Below, one piece after another: positions 8,266-17,080 of a DNA stretch of 64,000 nucleotides. Made by a program: the position numbers and the translations under genes. The notes beneath the pieces were generated by a model that saw only the letters and a list, made by a program, of their open reading frames with translations, did no database searches and had not been told where the DNA came from. Source of the stretch: Leptolyngbya sp. FACHB-321 (GTDB lineage Bacteria > Cyanobacteriota > Cyanobacteriia > Leptolyngbyales > Leptolyngbyaceae); NCBI RefSeq assembly GCF_014695975.1, contig NZ_JACJPI010000046.1, positions 1 to 64,000 of the forward strand, read 5' to 3'. Numbering within the stretch: position 1 is the stretch's first letter; the number at the start of each line of letters is the position of its first letter.

Positions 8266-9255
8266 GTGCAGGCGACGAAACAGCAGCAAATCTTGGGTTA
8301 CTTCATTGAGGAAGCAAAAGAGCACCTCGACACGATCGAGCAGGGCTTGTTAGATCTACAAGCCACAATGGGCGACACCGAACGGCTTAATGAACTGTTT
8401 CGTGCCGCTCATTCCGTCAAAGGCGGTGCTGCCATGTTGGGCTTTAACAGCATTCATAAAGTAGGGCATCACTTAGAAGATTGCTTCAAGCTACTGACTG
8501 ACGACCCTGTGGCGATTGACCAACACTTGGAGAACCTGTTTTTGCAAGGGTTTGACATTCTTAAAGAGCTGGTCGAAGGTCTGCAATCGCCCTATGGGTT
8601 ACGAGAAGAAGATGCCGCTCAGACAGTGCAGGCAGCGGAACCAACATTTTTAGAATTACAAACTTATCTCAATCGTCTGGTACAAGCAAGCAAGGCAGCG
8701 TCCAAACCAGCAGCAGCACCTGCGGCTGCAAACCCAGAGCTAGCGAATCGGCTCAACGGTGCCCTGAAAATGATGCTGCAACTGTTCAAGCAAGGGGATA
8801 CGCCAGCCAATCGTCAGCAACTTGCAACGCTATGTAGTCGGATGGTGCAGCTACATAACGCACCTGAGTGGCGCAAACTGTTGCAAGCAGTGCATGGTGC
8901 TATTGTCGGTCGTAATGCCTATGCAACGCTGGCTCCATTGGTCATCAAGGAACTTAAATTAGCTGGTGATCTGCTGATCAGCGGCAAAGCGAATGGAATT
9001 GCTCCTAGCAGCGCATTGCAGCAGCTTCTTCCGACTGTAACCTCTACACCAACCGCAAAAGCAGTACCACAGCCCGCACCCCAACCTGCCCCAGTCGCTG
9101 CGCCACAACCAATGGTACGCGAGGCGATTGTCACCAAAACTCAGCAAATTACCATTCCTGCTGAACCAAGAGCCGCTGCTAAAGCGCTTTTAGAAGCGTT
9201 TAATAAGGCGCAATTGATTGAGTTGGCAGAGTTTTTAATGAAAGCGCTTCAATGA
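8266..9255 (+). CDS. Hpt-domain (histidine phosphotransfer) protein
   Basis: The N-terminal 110 residues form an Hpt domain: FIEEAKEHLDTIEQGLLDL, then LFRAAHSVKGGAAMLGF with the phosphoacceptor His49, as in CheA and phosphorelay proteins. The rest (to residue 329) is helical with an Ala/Pro-rich linker (PAPQPAPVAAPQ) and a short C-terminal helix region (RAAAKALLEAFNKAQLIELAEFLMKAL). There is no kinase or receiver domain, so it must receive phosphate from another protein; no partner is adjacent. The start is GTG at 8266, preceded by TGAGGGA at a good distance. Confidence 0.85.
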   Translation: MQATKQQQILGYFIEEAKEHLDTIEQGLLDLQATMGDTERLNELFRAAHSVKGGAAMLGFNSIHKVGHHLEDCFKLLTDDPVAIDQHLENLFLQGFDILKELVEGLQSPYGLREEDAAQTVQAAEPTFLELQTYLNRLVQASKAASKPAAAPAAANPELANRLNGALKMMLQLFKQGDTPANRQQLATLCSRMVQLHNAPEWRKLLQAVHGAIVGRNAYATLAPLVIKELKLAGDLLISGKANGIAPSSALQQLLPTVTSTPTAKAVPQPAPQPAPVAAPQPMVREAIVTKTQQITIPAEPRAAAKALLEAFNKAQLIELAEFLMKALQ

Positions 9256-9320
9256 GCAGCAGTCATAACAAGTGACAGCCAGCAGCCAGTAAATAGTAGA
9301 AGCTTTAACAGGATAGTTCG

Positions 9321-9345
9321 CCTCCAGAAGGTCAACTCCTGGAGG
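9321..9345. terminator. Hairpin between converging genes
   Basis: CCTCCAG (9321-9327) pairs with CTGGAGG (9339-9345), loop 11 bases, about 65 bases after the Hpt gene stop and before the converging deacetylase gene. There is no strong T-run on either side, so a bidirectional terminator is plausible but unproven. Confidence 0.35.
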
Positions 9346-9382
9346 TCAAAAGGCAAGAGGCTAAGATATGCTAACGCTTACT

Positions 9383-11179
9383 TTAGCGAGCAGACACTAA
9401 TGCACAGTTTGTATTTAGTTCACTAGTAGGTGGTACTAGCGCAACAACATGTGGTACAGGGCGAGGCGTGTAGCCTACTAATGAAGCGCCCTTGTAAGCA
9501 AGGGATGTACTGGCACCGGAATCAAGCATGACAGCATGACGAAAGCCTGCTTTGGCTAGCGCTGCTCCTAAATCGACTGAACCGATCGGCTCAGTAGACA
9601 CTCCAATTTGAGGTTGACCCGCCTGGTTAATGCCCCAAAACGCGCGATGGCGTAGTTCGTTCACGCTATACAGACGACCAAAGCGCTCAAGTGGCTGTGC
9701 TTGACTATTCTCGACTAGCCAGCCTGCTGCTACAAACGCATCCGTAACATTGGGCAGTTCGGCTTGAATGCTTTCGAGCGTATTGTGTTTTTTGTGGTCG
9801 AACGGCACAAACTTGACTGCCGTCGGACTTATTAGCACCAGAGGACGCTGATCGAGAAATGGAATTTCGCCCCGCTTACCAGGAATGAAGGTGCCTTCTG
9901 ACTGGCTAAAGACCGGACCCAGCATCGCATTGGAGTCTAGAAACTCTAGAGAGAAGAAGCCTCCATCAACAGCCGCGATCGCTTCTGTGCCTTCTAAAAT
10001 TTCTGGCACTTGAGCACGTGTGCGAGCATGAATTGTAATGGGTTTGCCACCTGAAACGAAGATAAATGGCGTGTTGTCGATCGTTGCATCAGTACGGGTA
10101 ACCGGTGCTGTAAAGTCGAACGACTGGCTCCAAGAAGGCAGTTTGGCCCCGCCCCAGGCAACATCTAACATCTCTAGCAACCGCGATTGCCCAACACGCC
10201 CGATCGTTAGCAAATTGTCTGATTTCCCTGCGAGACGCTCATCGTTGTCATCCATAGTTAGTGCGGCTGCATAACCCGCTTCTTTTACGGCTTCAACCGC
10301 TTGAGCATCAAACTTGCCTTCGGGATAAGTGAAATAACGCACGGGCACGCCCAACTCTGTTTCCAGAATGCGCTTCGATTCTTGGGTTTCAAGCTGAAGC
10401 TGCTCTTTGGTGAGACCTGACATCACCTTGTGAGTAACACTGTGAGAAGAAATTGTGACCAGCGGGTCTTTTGCCATTTCCCGCAGTTGCTCCCATGTCA
10501 AGCTCGATCGCCCGATTTTTTTGCCAACTTTAGTTGTGTAAATTGCAAAGACAGCCGGATAGTTATATTTCTTCAGCAGCGGATAAACGTGCTCGTAATG
10601 TCCGCTGTAGCCATCATCAAACGTCAGCAGAATTGGTTTTTCGGGCAGGGGAAGCCCCGTCCGCAGATGTGTGACCAACTGATCCATTGTGATCGGTGTC
10701 ACGCCCTTCTGTTTAATCTCCTGGAAGCGCTGCTCCAATTCTTCAGGAGTAACATCAAAAAAGACCTGTTTTTCTGGAAGGATATCGTGATACATCACCA
10801 CAGGCACCTTGGCTAGACGTGCGCGTTGATGAATATCTGGGAATGCGGGTGCACTTAGATAGGCAAGCATCTGCGGTGCTATGCTGCCAAACAGTGTTTC
10901 GATACCGATCGCAGGCTGCTCAATCATTGCTGCTGTTTGAGTGACATCACTGACAAATCGAGTTAACCCAATTGCCTGGGTAGCCTGTGTGGGCTGGCAA
11001 CTCATCGGCAATAGCCCTGACGGTTCCTCAGTAGAAGGGGCGGTATCCGGTTCGTATGACCAGGCTGGGCTAAGGAACCCTACAGAGAGCGGTACGATCA
11101 CTGCCAAACTGCCTACCCAAAACCCTTTAAAGCGATCGCGGGGCTTGCACGTTGCTACCGACTGGTCAAATTTTCGCAT
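9383..11179 (-). CDS. Polysaccharide deacetylase fused to phosphodiester glycosidase (NAGPA) domain
   Basis: A 598-residue exported protein. A membrane/signal segment lies near residues 18-40 (FWVGSLAVIVPLSVGFLSPAWS). The deacetylase (NodB) domain follows, with VPVVMYHDI, LLTFDDGYSGHYEHVYPLL (catalytic Asp pair) and ISSHSVTHKVM (the metal-binding His pair). A second domain from about residue 355 has FIFVSGGKPITIHARTRAQVPEI, AAVDGGFFSLEF and HAVMLDSGASTSLAYKG, matching the phosphodiester glycosidase / NAGPA family. Together they suggest trimming of cell-wall or exopolysaccharide sugars in the periplasm. An upstream start at 11251 exists, but ATG at 11177-11179 (MRKFDQS) places the basic residues directly before the signal helix. 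Monocistronic. Confidence 0.85.
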   Translation of the reverse strand: MRKFDQSVATCKPRDRFKGFWVGSLAVIVPLSVGFLSPAWSYEPDTAPSTEEPSGLLPMSCQPTQATQAIGLTRFVSDVTQTAAMIEQPAIGIETLFGSIAPQMLAYLSAPAFPDIHQRARLAKVPVVMYHDILPEKQVFFDVTPEELEQRFQEIKQKGVTPITMDQLVTHLRTGLPLPEKPILLTFDDGYSGHYEHVYPLLKKYNYPAVFAIYTTKVGKKIGRSSLTWEQLREMAKDPLVTISSHSVTHKVMSGLTKEQLQLETQESKRILETELGVPVRYFTYPEGKFDAQAVEAVKEAGYAAALTMDDNDERLAGKSDNLLTIGRVGQSRLLEMLDVAWGGAKLPSWSQSFDFTAPVTRTDATIDNTPFIFVSGGKPITIHARTRAQVPEILEGTEAIAAVDGGFFSLEFLDSNAMLGPVFSQSEGTFIPGKRGEIPFLDQRPLVLISPTAVKFVPFDHKKHNTLESIQAELPNVTDAFVAAGWLVENSQAQPLERFGRLYSVNELRHRAFWGINQAGQPQIGVSTEPIGSVDLGAALAKAGFRHAVMLDSGASTSLAYKGASLVGYTPRPVPHVVALVPPTSELNTNCALVSAR

Positions 11180-11701
11180 CGCTAACTTTTGTCTGTTCTG
11201 CACGACATACCCCACACACATAGATTTCAAACCATTAACAAGATCCAGCACTTAGCAATCGTTTTTCAATCTGACATTGCTTCCATCCGGCATGGCTGCA
11301 TAAAAATATGCACAGTTCTCTGGCATTACTTAAGTGTCCTAATGTTTGTACCCTTCTACTGCGGTAGAAGAGCCTCTAGAAGCCTGTCCCACTATTCTGT
11401 GCAAAAAGCCTACAGGTTAGTCTCACGTCCGTATTTAGAGTGAGCTACGCTCTCAATCTCGCGTTCACGCGCTAGAGCAGTACAGCCATTACTTTTAACA
11501 GTCATTACTTTTAGCAGTGGACAACGTGTTGAACTAGGGATCTTAAAATGCCCTTGCTATATCTATCCTATTTCTGCGCGTTTGTCAGGCTTTTCAACTA
11601 TTGTTGCGAGCAGAAATAATCAAGTAGGAGGACTTCATTTTCTCTGCTCTTGCTCTCAAGGGCGAAGTGTCTCCTGGTGATGGTTAGGATGGAATGTTTG
11701 A
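11180..11701. other. 522-base spacer, no gene recognised
   Basis: This gap separates the deacetylase gene from the IS remnant. The stretch nearest 11180 should hold the deacetylase promoter. Short ORFs (for example 11189-11443 on the plus strand) show no family features or ribosome site. Base composition becomes AT-rich near 11500-11650. Confidence 0.4.
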
Positions 11702-12294
11702 ATTAGGACTTACGCAAAAGCTACTGTAAGAGACAGCTTCTTGAATTGCTGACAGCGGTCATCATCGAGTAAGCCATGTTTAAGTTGAGCCATCGTCTGC
11801 CTGGCTAGGTTAGCAAGAGCGTGGAGCCAGACCCAAACAACGACGGCACAGCCAAGATGACTGTGCTGAATCCGTGCTTTACGGCAGTGACACGCCTCTC
11901 AACCCGTCATCGGTTTACCTTCGCGGTGCTATAGCTCAAGCTCCCCACGAAAGCCACACGCCTGTGGTATTGCCTCAGTCGGTTATTGAGCCCAAGCGTT
12001 CGTGACAACGACAGCCGTAAAGCGGGTAGACACCATAACCTAGCAACCCCGCCCTTTATAGTCTTTGGGAAAGCCTTTGATGTTCACAACTTTGCCCTGC
12101 TCCAGTTCGGTCGCACTTCAAGTCAGGATAGCGTCTTGTTGGTAGGGCGGTTGTCCCCAGAATCATCGACTTGGCGATTAGCTTCCGGGGGCAGTAGTAG
12201 ACTTTCTGCGTTATGGCGTCTCTCATCCCTTGACTCTAGCGATCTTTCGTTAGCTTGGAGTTCCCCTCTCTCTTCGCCCTGCATAAGTCCTATA
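11702..12294. mobile_element. Internally deleted IS4/IS701-like element with both ends
   Basis: The left end ATTAGGACTTACGCA (11702-11716) is matched at 12280-12294 by TGCATAAGTCCTATA, its inverted copy at 12 of 15 positions. The roughly 590 bases between hold only the C-terminal half of a transposase reading frame on the minus strand, broken by stops and frameshifts. Full-length elements of this kind are about 1.2-1.5 kb, so more than half is missing. No clear target duplication was identified. The element is dead on its own but still has recognisable ends. Confidence 0.75.
11710..12245 (-). pseudogene. Transposase remnant (IS4/IS701-superfamily DDE type), C-terminal half
   Basis: Reading the minus strand, three frames give consecutive pieces of one protein: DAITQKVYYCPRK, then NRQVDDSGDNRP, then ELEQGKVVNIKGFPKD, VVVTNAWAQ, EAIPQACGFRG, HREGKPMTG, EACHCRKARIQHSH and LKHGLLDD, ending with a stop at 11710-11712. 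The order and spacing match cyanobacterial transposases that read ...VKIKGFPKDH...VVTNDL...HREGKQxTG...CQCRKARIQRNH. There are at least four internal stop codons and two frameshifts in this half, and the N-terminal half with the first catalytic Asp is absent. The family name is from memory of such sequences, so IS4 versus IS701 is not settled. Confidence 0.8.
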
Positions 12295-12479
12295 AGTATG
12301 ATTGAGCAGTAATACGCTGTTAGCCGTGCAAAAATCCGGCTAGTATGGATAAGCTGATTTCATATGAAGCGCTCAACAGTCACTTTTAGACCGAGCCGAT
12401 TGCCGCATCAAAGCCTCTACTGTGAGGTGACGCTGACGGAGACAAACACCTTACGTGATGTAGAGATACAGAGCGATCG

Positions 12480-12914
12480 TTGCTTAGGGAGAAGCGTTTG
12501 CAGAGCGAATTTCCTCTTTTGCTGCCCTCAGTAATATTGCCAGACACACCGATCCAGCAAGTTGCTCCGGCGGCTCTGGCATATTTAGGAGACGCTGTTT
12601 ACGAACTTTATATCCGCCGTGCTTACCTGATGCCGCCCAAACGGCTCCAGGCTTACCACAATCAGGTTGTCGCTCAAGTGCGGGCAGAACGTCAGGCTGA
12701 CCATCTACGCTCGCTCCTACCCTTGCTTACAGAACCGGAGCTAGAAATCCTGAAACGGGGGCGCAATGCGGCAACTGGACATCCTAAGCGGGTTGAACTT
12801 AACGTCTATCAACAGGCGACCAGCTTGGAAACCTTGATTGGCTATCTTTACCTGACTGACCTACAACGGCTAGCGCACTTACTGGCGCAATTAGAACTTG
12901 AGCCGTCTGCCTAG
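12480..12914 (+). CDS. mrnC: Mini-ribonuclease III
   Basis: The 144-residue protein is an RNase III catalytic domain without a double-stranded RNA-binding domain: APAALAYLGDAVYELYIRRAYL carries the family signature (conserved Glu/Asp), followed by KRLQAYHNQVVAQVRAERQA, LKRGRNAA and a closing YQQATSLETLIGYLYL. In Bacillus and cyanobacteria Mini-III matures 23S rRNA ends. The start is unsettled: TTG at 12480 and TTG at 12495 are both possible; an in-frame stop lies just upstream (12456-12458), so the protein cannot begin much earlier. It is followed 76 bases later by an rRNA methyltransferase gene, consistent with shared ribosome-maturation roles. Confidence 0.9.
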   Translation: MLREKRLQSEFPLLLPSVILPDTPIQQVAPAALAYLGDAVYELYIRRAYLMPPKRLQAYHNQVVAQVRAERQADHLRSLLPLLTEPELEILKRGRNAATGHPKRVELNVYQQATSLETLIGYLYLTDLQRLAHLLAQLELEPSA

Positions 12915-12990
12915 CTGCTAGCAAGCTTTAACTTTAATCAGGCGACTCCAACCCTTAGGATCGCTCATTCGCTACCCCCCCTGCAACATT

Positions 12991-14391
12991 ATGGCTGCCA
13001 AAGAACATCATTCCGATCCCCAACCACGAGCCTTACCGACCCGCGCTGCTAAAGCCCGTATTAAACCAGCAGCGAAGGGACATCCTCAGCCTGTCAAAGC
13101 TGGTAAACCGCGGTTAGCGCGAGCAGCCAACGTCGATTTCAATGCTGACAAACCGAGACCGAACCGGGAAGCAAAAACTGATTTCAAATTTGATCGACCA
13201 CGACGCGATGCAGATCGATCGACATCAGATCGACCACGACGTGACGTAGAGGCTGGCTCTAGAGCAGATAGACCCCGACCATTGCGGTCAGCCGACAGTG
13301 ACTTTAAAGCAGGTAAACCGCGACGCCATGAAGGTGCTGACTTTAAAGCCGAGAGACGATCAGACCGACCACGACCAGACTCAGAAGGAAGGAGGAGCGG
13401 TCGATCGGACCGACCACAACCATCGCGAGAAGGAAACAGGGAACTGCCAGGACGACGATCGGGAGGACAGTCACGTTCACCGCGCCATGAATCGTCCCGC
13501 TATGACCAGTCTGCGTCCCGCTCTCAGCGATCGCTGCCACCTGTTGAAGCAAAGCCATCTGGGACAGATTACGCTCCCGAGAACGCTGTGCCAACATCGT
13601 TTGAAGAAGCCGATTTGATCTACGGTCGTCACCCTGTTCTGGCAGCACTTGAAGGGCAGCGATCGCTCAACCGCATCTGGATTACAGCCAAGCTCCGCTA
13701 CGATCATCGTTTTCACGATTTGCTTGGTCAGGCAAAAGCCAACGGCACTGTCATTGATGAAGTAGAACCGCAGCGGCTTGACCAGCTTACCTTTCGAGCC
13801 AACCATCAAGGCGTGGTAGCTCAAGTTGCGCCTCATGCGTACATGGAATTGCCAGACCTAATTGAGCAAGCAAAAGCAGCATCTGAGCAGCCTGTGCTAA
13901 TTGTGGCAGACAGTATTACTGATCCCCATAATTTGGGTGCCATCATCCGTACAGCTGAAGCACTAGGTGCACAAGGTTTAGTGATCCCACAGCGACGTGC
14001 GGTTGGAGTTACCTCTACGGTTGTCAAAGTTGCTGCTGGAGCGCTAGAAACCTTCTCAGTGGCACGAGTTGTCAATCTAGGTCGCGCTTTAGAAGAACTG
14101 AAAACCGCAGGCTTCTGGATTTACGGCACAGCTAGCGGCGGTAGTCAGGCGCTGCATACCGTCAAGTTCTCTGGACCAGTGGTGCTGGTAGTGGGCGCAG
14201 AGGGCGAGGGGTTAAGTATGTTAACTCAGCGTGCGTGCGATAGTCTTGTCTCCATTCCGTTAGGTGGAAATACGCCCAGTTTGAATGCTTCGGTTGCTAC
14301 CGGCATGGCACTCTATGAAATCTTTCGCCAGCGCTGGTCGAATATGCTGCATATAGATACAGTAGAAAAAGAAATGCGGTTGAAAAAATAA
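12991..14391 (+). CDS. rlmB: 23S rRNA 2'-O-methyltransferase, TrmH/RlmB type, with long basic N-terminal extension
   Basis: The C-terminal 250 residues are a SpoU/TrmH enzyme: substrate-binding domain from about 208 ([15 protein letters not shown]), then the SAM-binding trefoil-knot motifs [19 protein letters not shown] (about 308), [10 protein letters not shown] (about 400) and [17 protein letters not shown] (about 420). This fits RlmB, which methylates G2251 of 23S rRNA. Residues 1-200 are an unusual low-complexity region, rich in Arg, Asp, Ser and Pro, with repeated pieces such as [13 protein letters not shown] and DFKAGKPRR. That region is probably disordered and RNA-binding. It follows the Mini-III gene on the same strand, so the two probably form an rRNA-processing unit. 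E. coli RlmB is about 243 residues, so this protein is nearly double. Confidence 0.9.
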   Translation: MAAKEHHSDPQPRALPTRAAKARIKPAAKGHPQPVKAGKPRLARAANVDFNADKPRPNREAKTDFKFDRPRRDADRSTSDRPRRDVEAGSRADRPRPLRSADSDFKAGKPRRHEGADFKAERRSDRPRPDSEGRRSGRSDRPQPSREGNRELPGRRSGGQSRSPRHESSRYDQSASRSQRSLPPVEAKPSGTDYAPENAVPTSFEEADLIYGRHPVLAALEGQRSLNRIWITAKLRYDHRFHDLLGQAKANGTVIDEVEPQRLDQLTFRANHQGVVAQVAPHAYMELPDLIEQAKAASEQPVLIVADSITDPHNLGAIIRTAEALGAQGLVIPQRRAVGVTSTVVKVAAGALETFSVARVVNLGRALEELKTAGFWIYGTASGGSQALHTVKFSGPVVLVVGAEGEGLSMLTQRACDSLVSIPLGGNTPSLNASVATGMALYEIFRQRWSNMLHIDTVEKEMRLKK

Positions 14392-14407
14392 GCTGCAAAC
14401 GATACGT

Positions 14408-14435
14408 CAACCTGTAGAGTTTCAGCTACAGGTTG
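14408..14435 (+). terminator. Strong hairpin after the rlmB gene
   Basis: CAACCTGTAG (14408-14417) and CTACAGGTTG (14426-14435) form a perfect 10-bp stem with an 8-base loop, starting 17 bases after the rlmB stop codon. There is no T-run directly after it, so it may act as a terminator or an RNA-stabilising 3' structure. Confidence 0.55.
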
Positions 14436-14492
14436 CTCAAATGGCGCTCTCGGACACTTTTGTAAACTAACAGTAGATGAACAGAGACTTGA

Positions 14493-14777
14493 ATGAATGA
14501 GCTTTTGACTAATCTGTTAAATTTGTTCGGGCTGGCCTGGTGGGTTGAAGTGATTACAGAGACACCTAACTGCACCTACTACTTTGGTCCTTTCCTAAGT
14601 GCAAAGGCTGCTACCGCCGCCAAAAGTGGCTACGTAGAAGATCTGGAGCAGGAAGGTGCCCAGGGTATTAAAGTTACGCTTAAGCGCTTTAAACCAACGA
14701 TGCTAACGGTGGCTGATGATTTGGGGGAGAAGCCTAGCCAGGGAACCCCACGCCCATTGCGTGGTCAATTCCAATAG
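14493..14777 (+). CDS. DUF1816 domain protein
   Basis: A 94-residue cyanobacterial protein. The core AWWVEVITETPNCTYYFGPFLSAKAATAAKSGYVEDLEQEGAQGI is the DUF1816 signature, a small alpha/beta domain confined largely to cyanobacteria. The tyrosine-rich FGPF stretch and the final helical KVTLKRFKP piece are also typical. I recall members being related in sequence to the CpcD-like linker domain of phycobilisomes, but a function has not been shown here. The start ATG at 14493 has a GAACAGAGACTTGA upstream, a weak ribosome site. Confidence 0.85.
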   Translation: MNELLTNLLNLFGLAWWVEVITETPNCTYYFGPFLSAKAATAAKSGYVEDLEQEGAQGIKVTLKRFKPTMLTVADDLGEKPSQGTPRPLRGQFQ

Positions 14778-14850
14778 GTTCTCTGGCATTGTTAGTTTCT
14801 TGGTGCTTAGTGAGTGGCTGCACTTGAGGCAACGGCGTCTTCTGCAATAG

Positions 14851-16698
14851 CTAGACGTTGGCGATCGCCTCTGCCAGCAGCCATCCTCCCGACGTATTTA
14901 TACTCCCCAGCACTTTCACTTGCTGTTTCGGCATTGTAGCTAGAAACTGTTGATTGACGTGGTGGTCTAAGGTGACAAGCTTTAACGCCTGACCTTGAAG
15001 CGCGATCGGTGCTGTTACCAGCAGTATGTAAGTTTGTTCATCATTTTTTTGGAAGGTGCCGTAAACTTCGAGTGACGCAGAAACTCTGGCAGATACTGAT
15101 GACAGTGGCTGTGGACTGCTTGCAGCATTGCCTACGGTTCGCCTTGAGCAGTAACCATCCGCAGGATAAGCCTCTGGGTGATCAAGATAGTAGCGCTGCC
15201 AGTAGTGCCAGTCGGGGTCACTAGTAGGCAAGTTCAGTAGAGGAATGACAGCAGCGGGCGCGCTCGTGTCACTCAACAGCGCCTCTTGCAGCAAGCGGAC
15301 GTTCAACTCACGGGGCTGACAGTCCTGTTTAGCACAAAGCGCTGCCGCCATACCGACCGCCTGCCCAATCCCCAACACAAGTGGCTGTAAGCGCGTTGCA
15401 CCATTTGCCATGTGGGAAACAGAAAGATTTTTTTCGCAAGCTAGTAAGCCATCCGTGCGGATGGGCACTAGTGATCGATAGGGGATCGTAAAGGGGGTTC
15501 CTGTCCAGCGACCGCCCCAGCGCATTGACTTCGGCTTCAGCGCAATGTCGCCGCTAGGATAATGGTGGTCGTTTGGATAATTACCAACGGCGATCGCATC
15601 ACAGACATTCTCTGCTTGCACACAGCCCTGTGCTGAAACTGTGATAGGCAGTGGCGCAACACACCCCCTATTGAGAGGCAGAATATCCTGTTCGCGTAGG
15701 GTGGTTAAACCTTGTATGCGCCGACTTTCCCGGTAATACGGATGCAGCGCATATGCTCCACCACCAAGGCTTGCAGTTCTTTCCCCAACAGGAAAAATAT
15801 CTGTTGCTAACCCGTAACGACGACCGAGCTGCATCTGGATAAAGCGGGCAAAGCTTTGTGTATGCCATAGCGCTTCACATAAGAACTCCCGACGCTGTTC
15901 GGTGGAAAGCAGGCGATCGACCCCTTCGCCATAATCATTTCCCTTAATGGGCCAATTGATCATGAAGCGGTTTCCGGGCAAGCGTCCGTAGTTAAGAAAG
16001 CGATCGCCACCATAGTTATCCCACGCACCCGCAAAGCGATCGGGATTATCCATAGGCGGAGGCAGAATCTCCGGAGCTGTCTCGCCCTCACCATAGTCCT
16101 GCATTACAACGATCCATGTTGGAGCCTGTACCGGATACTGTTGCGTCAACAGGTTAGGCTGCAGCGGAGCACTAGGTTCGTTAAACTCTGCTTGTAGCTC
16201 CCATCCCCAGCGATAAGGCACCTCACCAAGAGCCAGCAAATCTCCCAATTCAGTGCCATCGATCGTCAGCTTGGCGCGAACTGTGTAGTCCTGAAAAGCA
16301 ACTCCAGAAACACGGTTCTCCTGTACAAAGACAGCTTCTGGCGTTTGCCCTGCGATCCACTGAAGGTTGGGTAACGCAGCCACCCAATCGGCAAAAATTT
16401 GAGCACCCACGCGGGGATCGTAAGTAAAGAAGCTAACCCAGCCATGGTTTAAACCCTCTGGTTGTCGTCGCGTTAGTTCTTGCAGAAAAGCGCCCCAGAT
16501 ACCCGTTTGTAAAGCTATTAACTCATTGCCATCGGGGGCTGCCACGCCTGCACTCGTTAGCATTCCGCCCAGCCAGGAAAACTCGCTAACTAGAATTGTT
16601 TTTGCGCCCCGTCGTGCGGCTTGAATCGCTGCTGCTGTACCGCCCGTGCCGCCACCTACGACTAAAACATCGGCTGTTAGTTCTTGCATTTCAAGCAC
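14851..16698 (-). CDS. FAD-dependent oxidoreductase (FAD_oxidored type)
   Basis: The 615-residue protein starts with an ADP-binding Rossmann fold, ADVLVVGGGTGGTAAAIQAARRG (residues 9-31), followed by LVSEFSWLGGMLTSAG and ELIALQTGIWGAFLQEL. The central part contains AKLTIDGTELGDLLALG, which is typical of the FAD_oxidored family that includes cyanobacterial and bacterial secreted or cytosolic flavoproteins of unknown substrate. A conserved ERTASLGGGAYALHPYY stretch and GIGQAVGMAAALCA (a second dinucleotide-associated loop) follow. The substrate is unknown. Two in-frame ATGs (16698 and 16689) are equally likely. The protein is long for the family only because of its C-terminal beta-rich region (about 520-615). 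Confidence 0.8.
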   Translation of the reverse strand: MLEMQELTADVLVVGGGTGGTAAAIQAARRGAKTILVSEFSWLGGMLTSAGVAAPDGNELIALQTGIWGAFLQELTRRQPEGLNHGWVSFFTYDPRVGAQIFADWVAALPNLQWIAGQTPEAVFVQENRVSGVAFQDYTVRAKLTIDGTELGDLLALGEVPYRWGWELQAEFNEPSAPLQPNLLTQQYPVQAPTWIVVMQDYGEGETAPEILPPPMDNPDRFAGAWDNYGGDRFLNYGRLPGNRFMINWPIKGNDYGEGVDRLLSTEQRREFLCEALWHTQSFARFIQMQLGRRYGLATDIFPVGERTASLGGGAYALHPYYRESRRIQGLTTLREQDILPLNRGCVAPLPITVSAQGCVQAENVCDAIAVGNYPNDHHYPSGDIALKPKSMRWGGRWTGTPFTIPYRSLVPIRTDGLLACEKNLSVSHMANGATRLQPLVLGIGQAVGMAAALCAKQDCQPRELNVRLLQEALLSDTSAPAAVIPLLNLPTSDPDWHYWQRYYLDHPEAYPADGYCSRRTVGNAASSPQPLSSVSARVSASLEVYGTFQKNDEQTYILLVTAPIALQGQALKLVTLDHHVNQQFLATMPKQQVKVLGSINTSGGWLLAEAIANV

Positions 16699-16740
16699 TT
16701 TAAAGAAAGACCTGTACCAAAACCGCTTCCGTGCGCCGGA

Positions 16741-17066
16741 GTATTTCTAGTTTTCGCCAGAGACGTTGAAGTTTCAGGGTTTTCGGCTAGCCGGACTGCC
16801 TACGAAGCCATCCTTCCGAATGAGCAGGGTTGGCGTCGGAGTGAAGAACTTAAGCTCTACCTCGGCATAAATGCTAACTAGTTGCGCTACTTCACGGCTC
16901 AGGGTGAAGTAGTGCCAACCCTTCCCGAAGCGAGCGCTCAGGCAAAAGCAGAAGCAGACCAGGCAAAGCAGGAGCTAGAACACGAGCGTTTACTAAGTCC
17001 CAAGCTCAGCAAAAGGCAGAACAGTTAGCAGAGCGCCTAGAAGCGCTAGGAATTGAGCTGGACTAG
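16741..17066 (+). pseudogene. Uma2-family endonuclease remnant (C-terminal part)
   Basis: The plus strand reads ILPNEQGWRRSEELKLYLG, then a TAG stop at 16879-16881, then in the same frame LRYFTAQGEVVPTLPEAS, AQAKAEADQAKQELEHERLL, then after a frameshift SQAQQKAEQLAERLEALGIELD and a stop at 17064-17066. The pattern (WSEEL.LYLG, W.RY....G..VPT.EE, then a Gln/Glu-rich coiled coil ending in LRALGI.PD) is the usual C-terminus of Uma2 (DUF820) proteins, which are abundant in cyanobacterial genomes. The N-terminal nuclease part is missing. So this is a broken copy; a stop, a frameshift and truncation are all visible. Confidence 0.7.
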
Positions 17067-17080
17067 TGCCTCAGGTGAAT

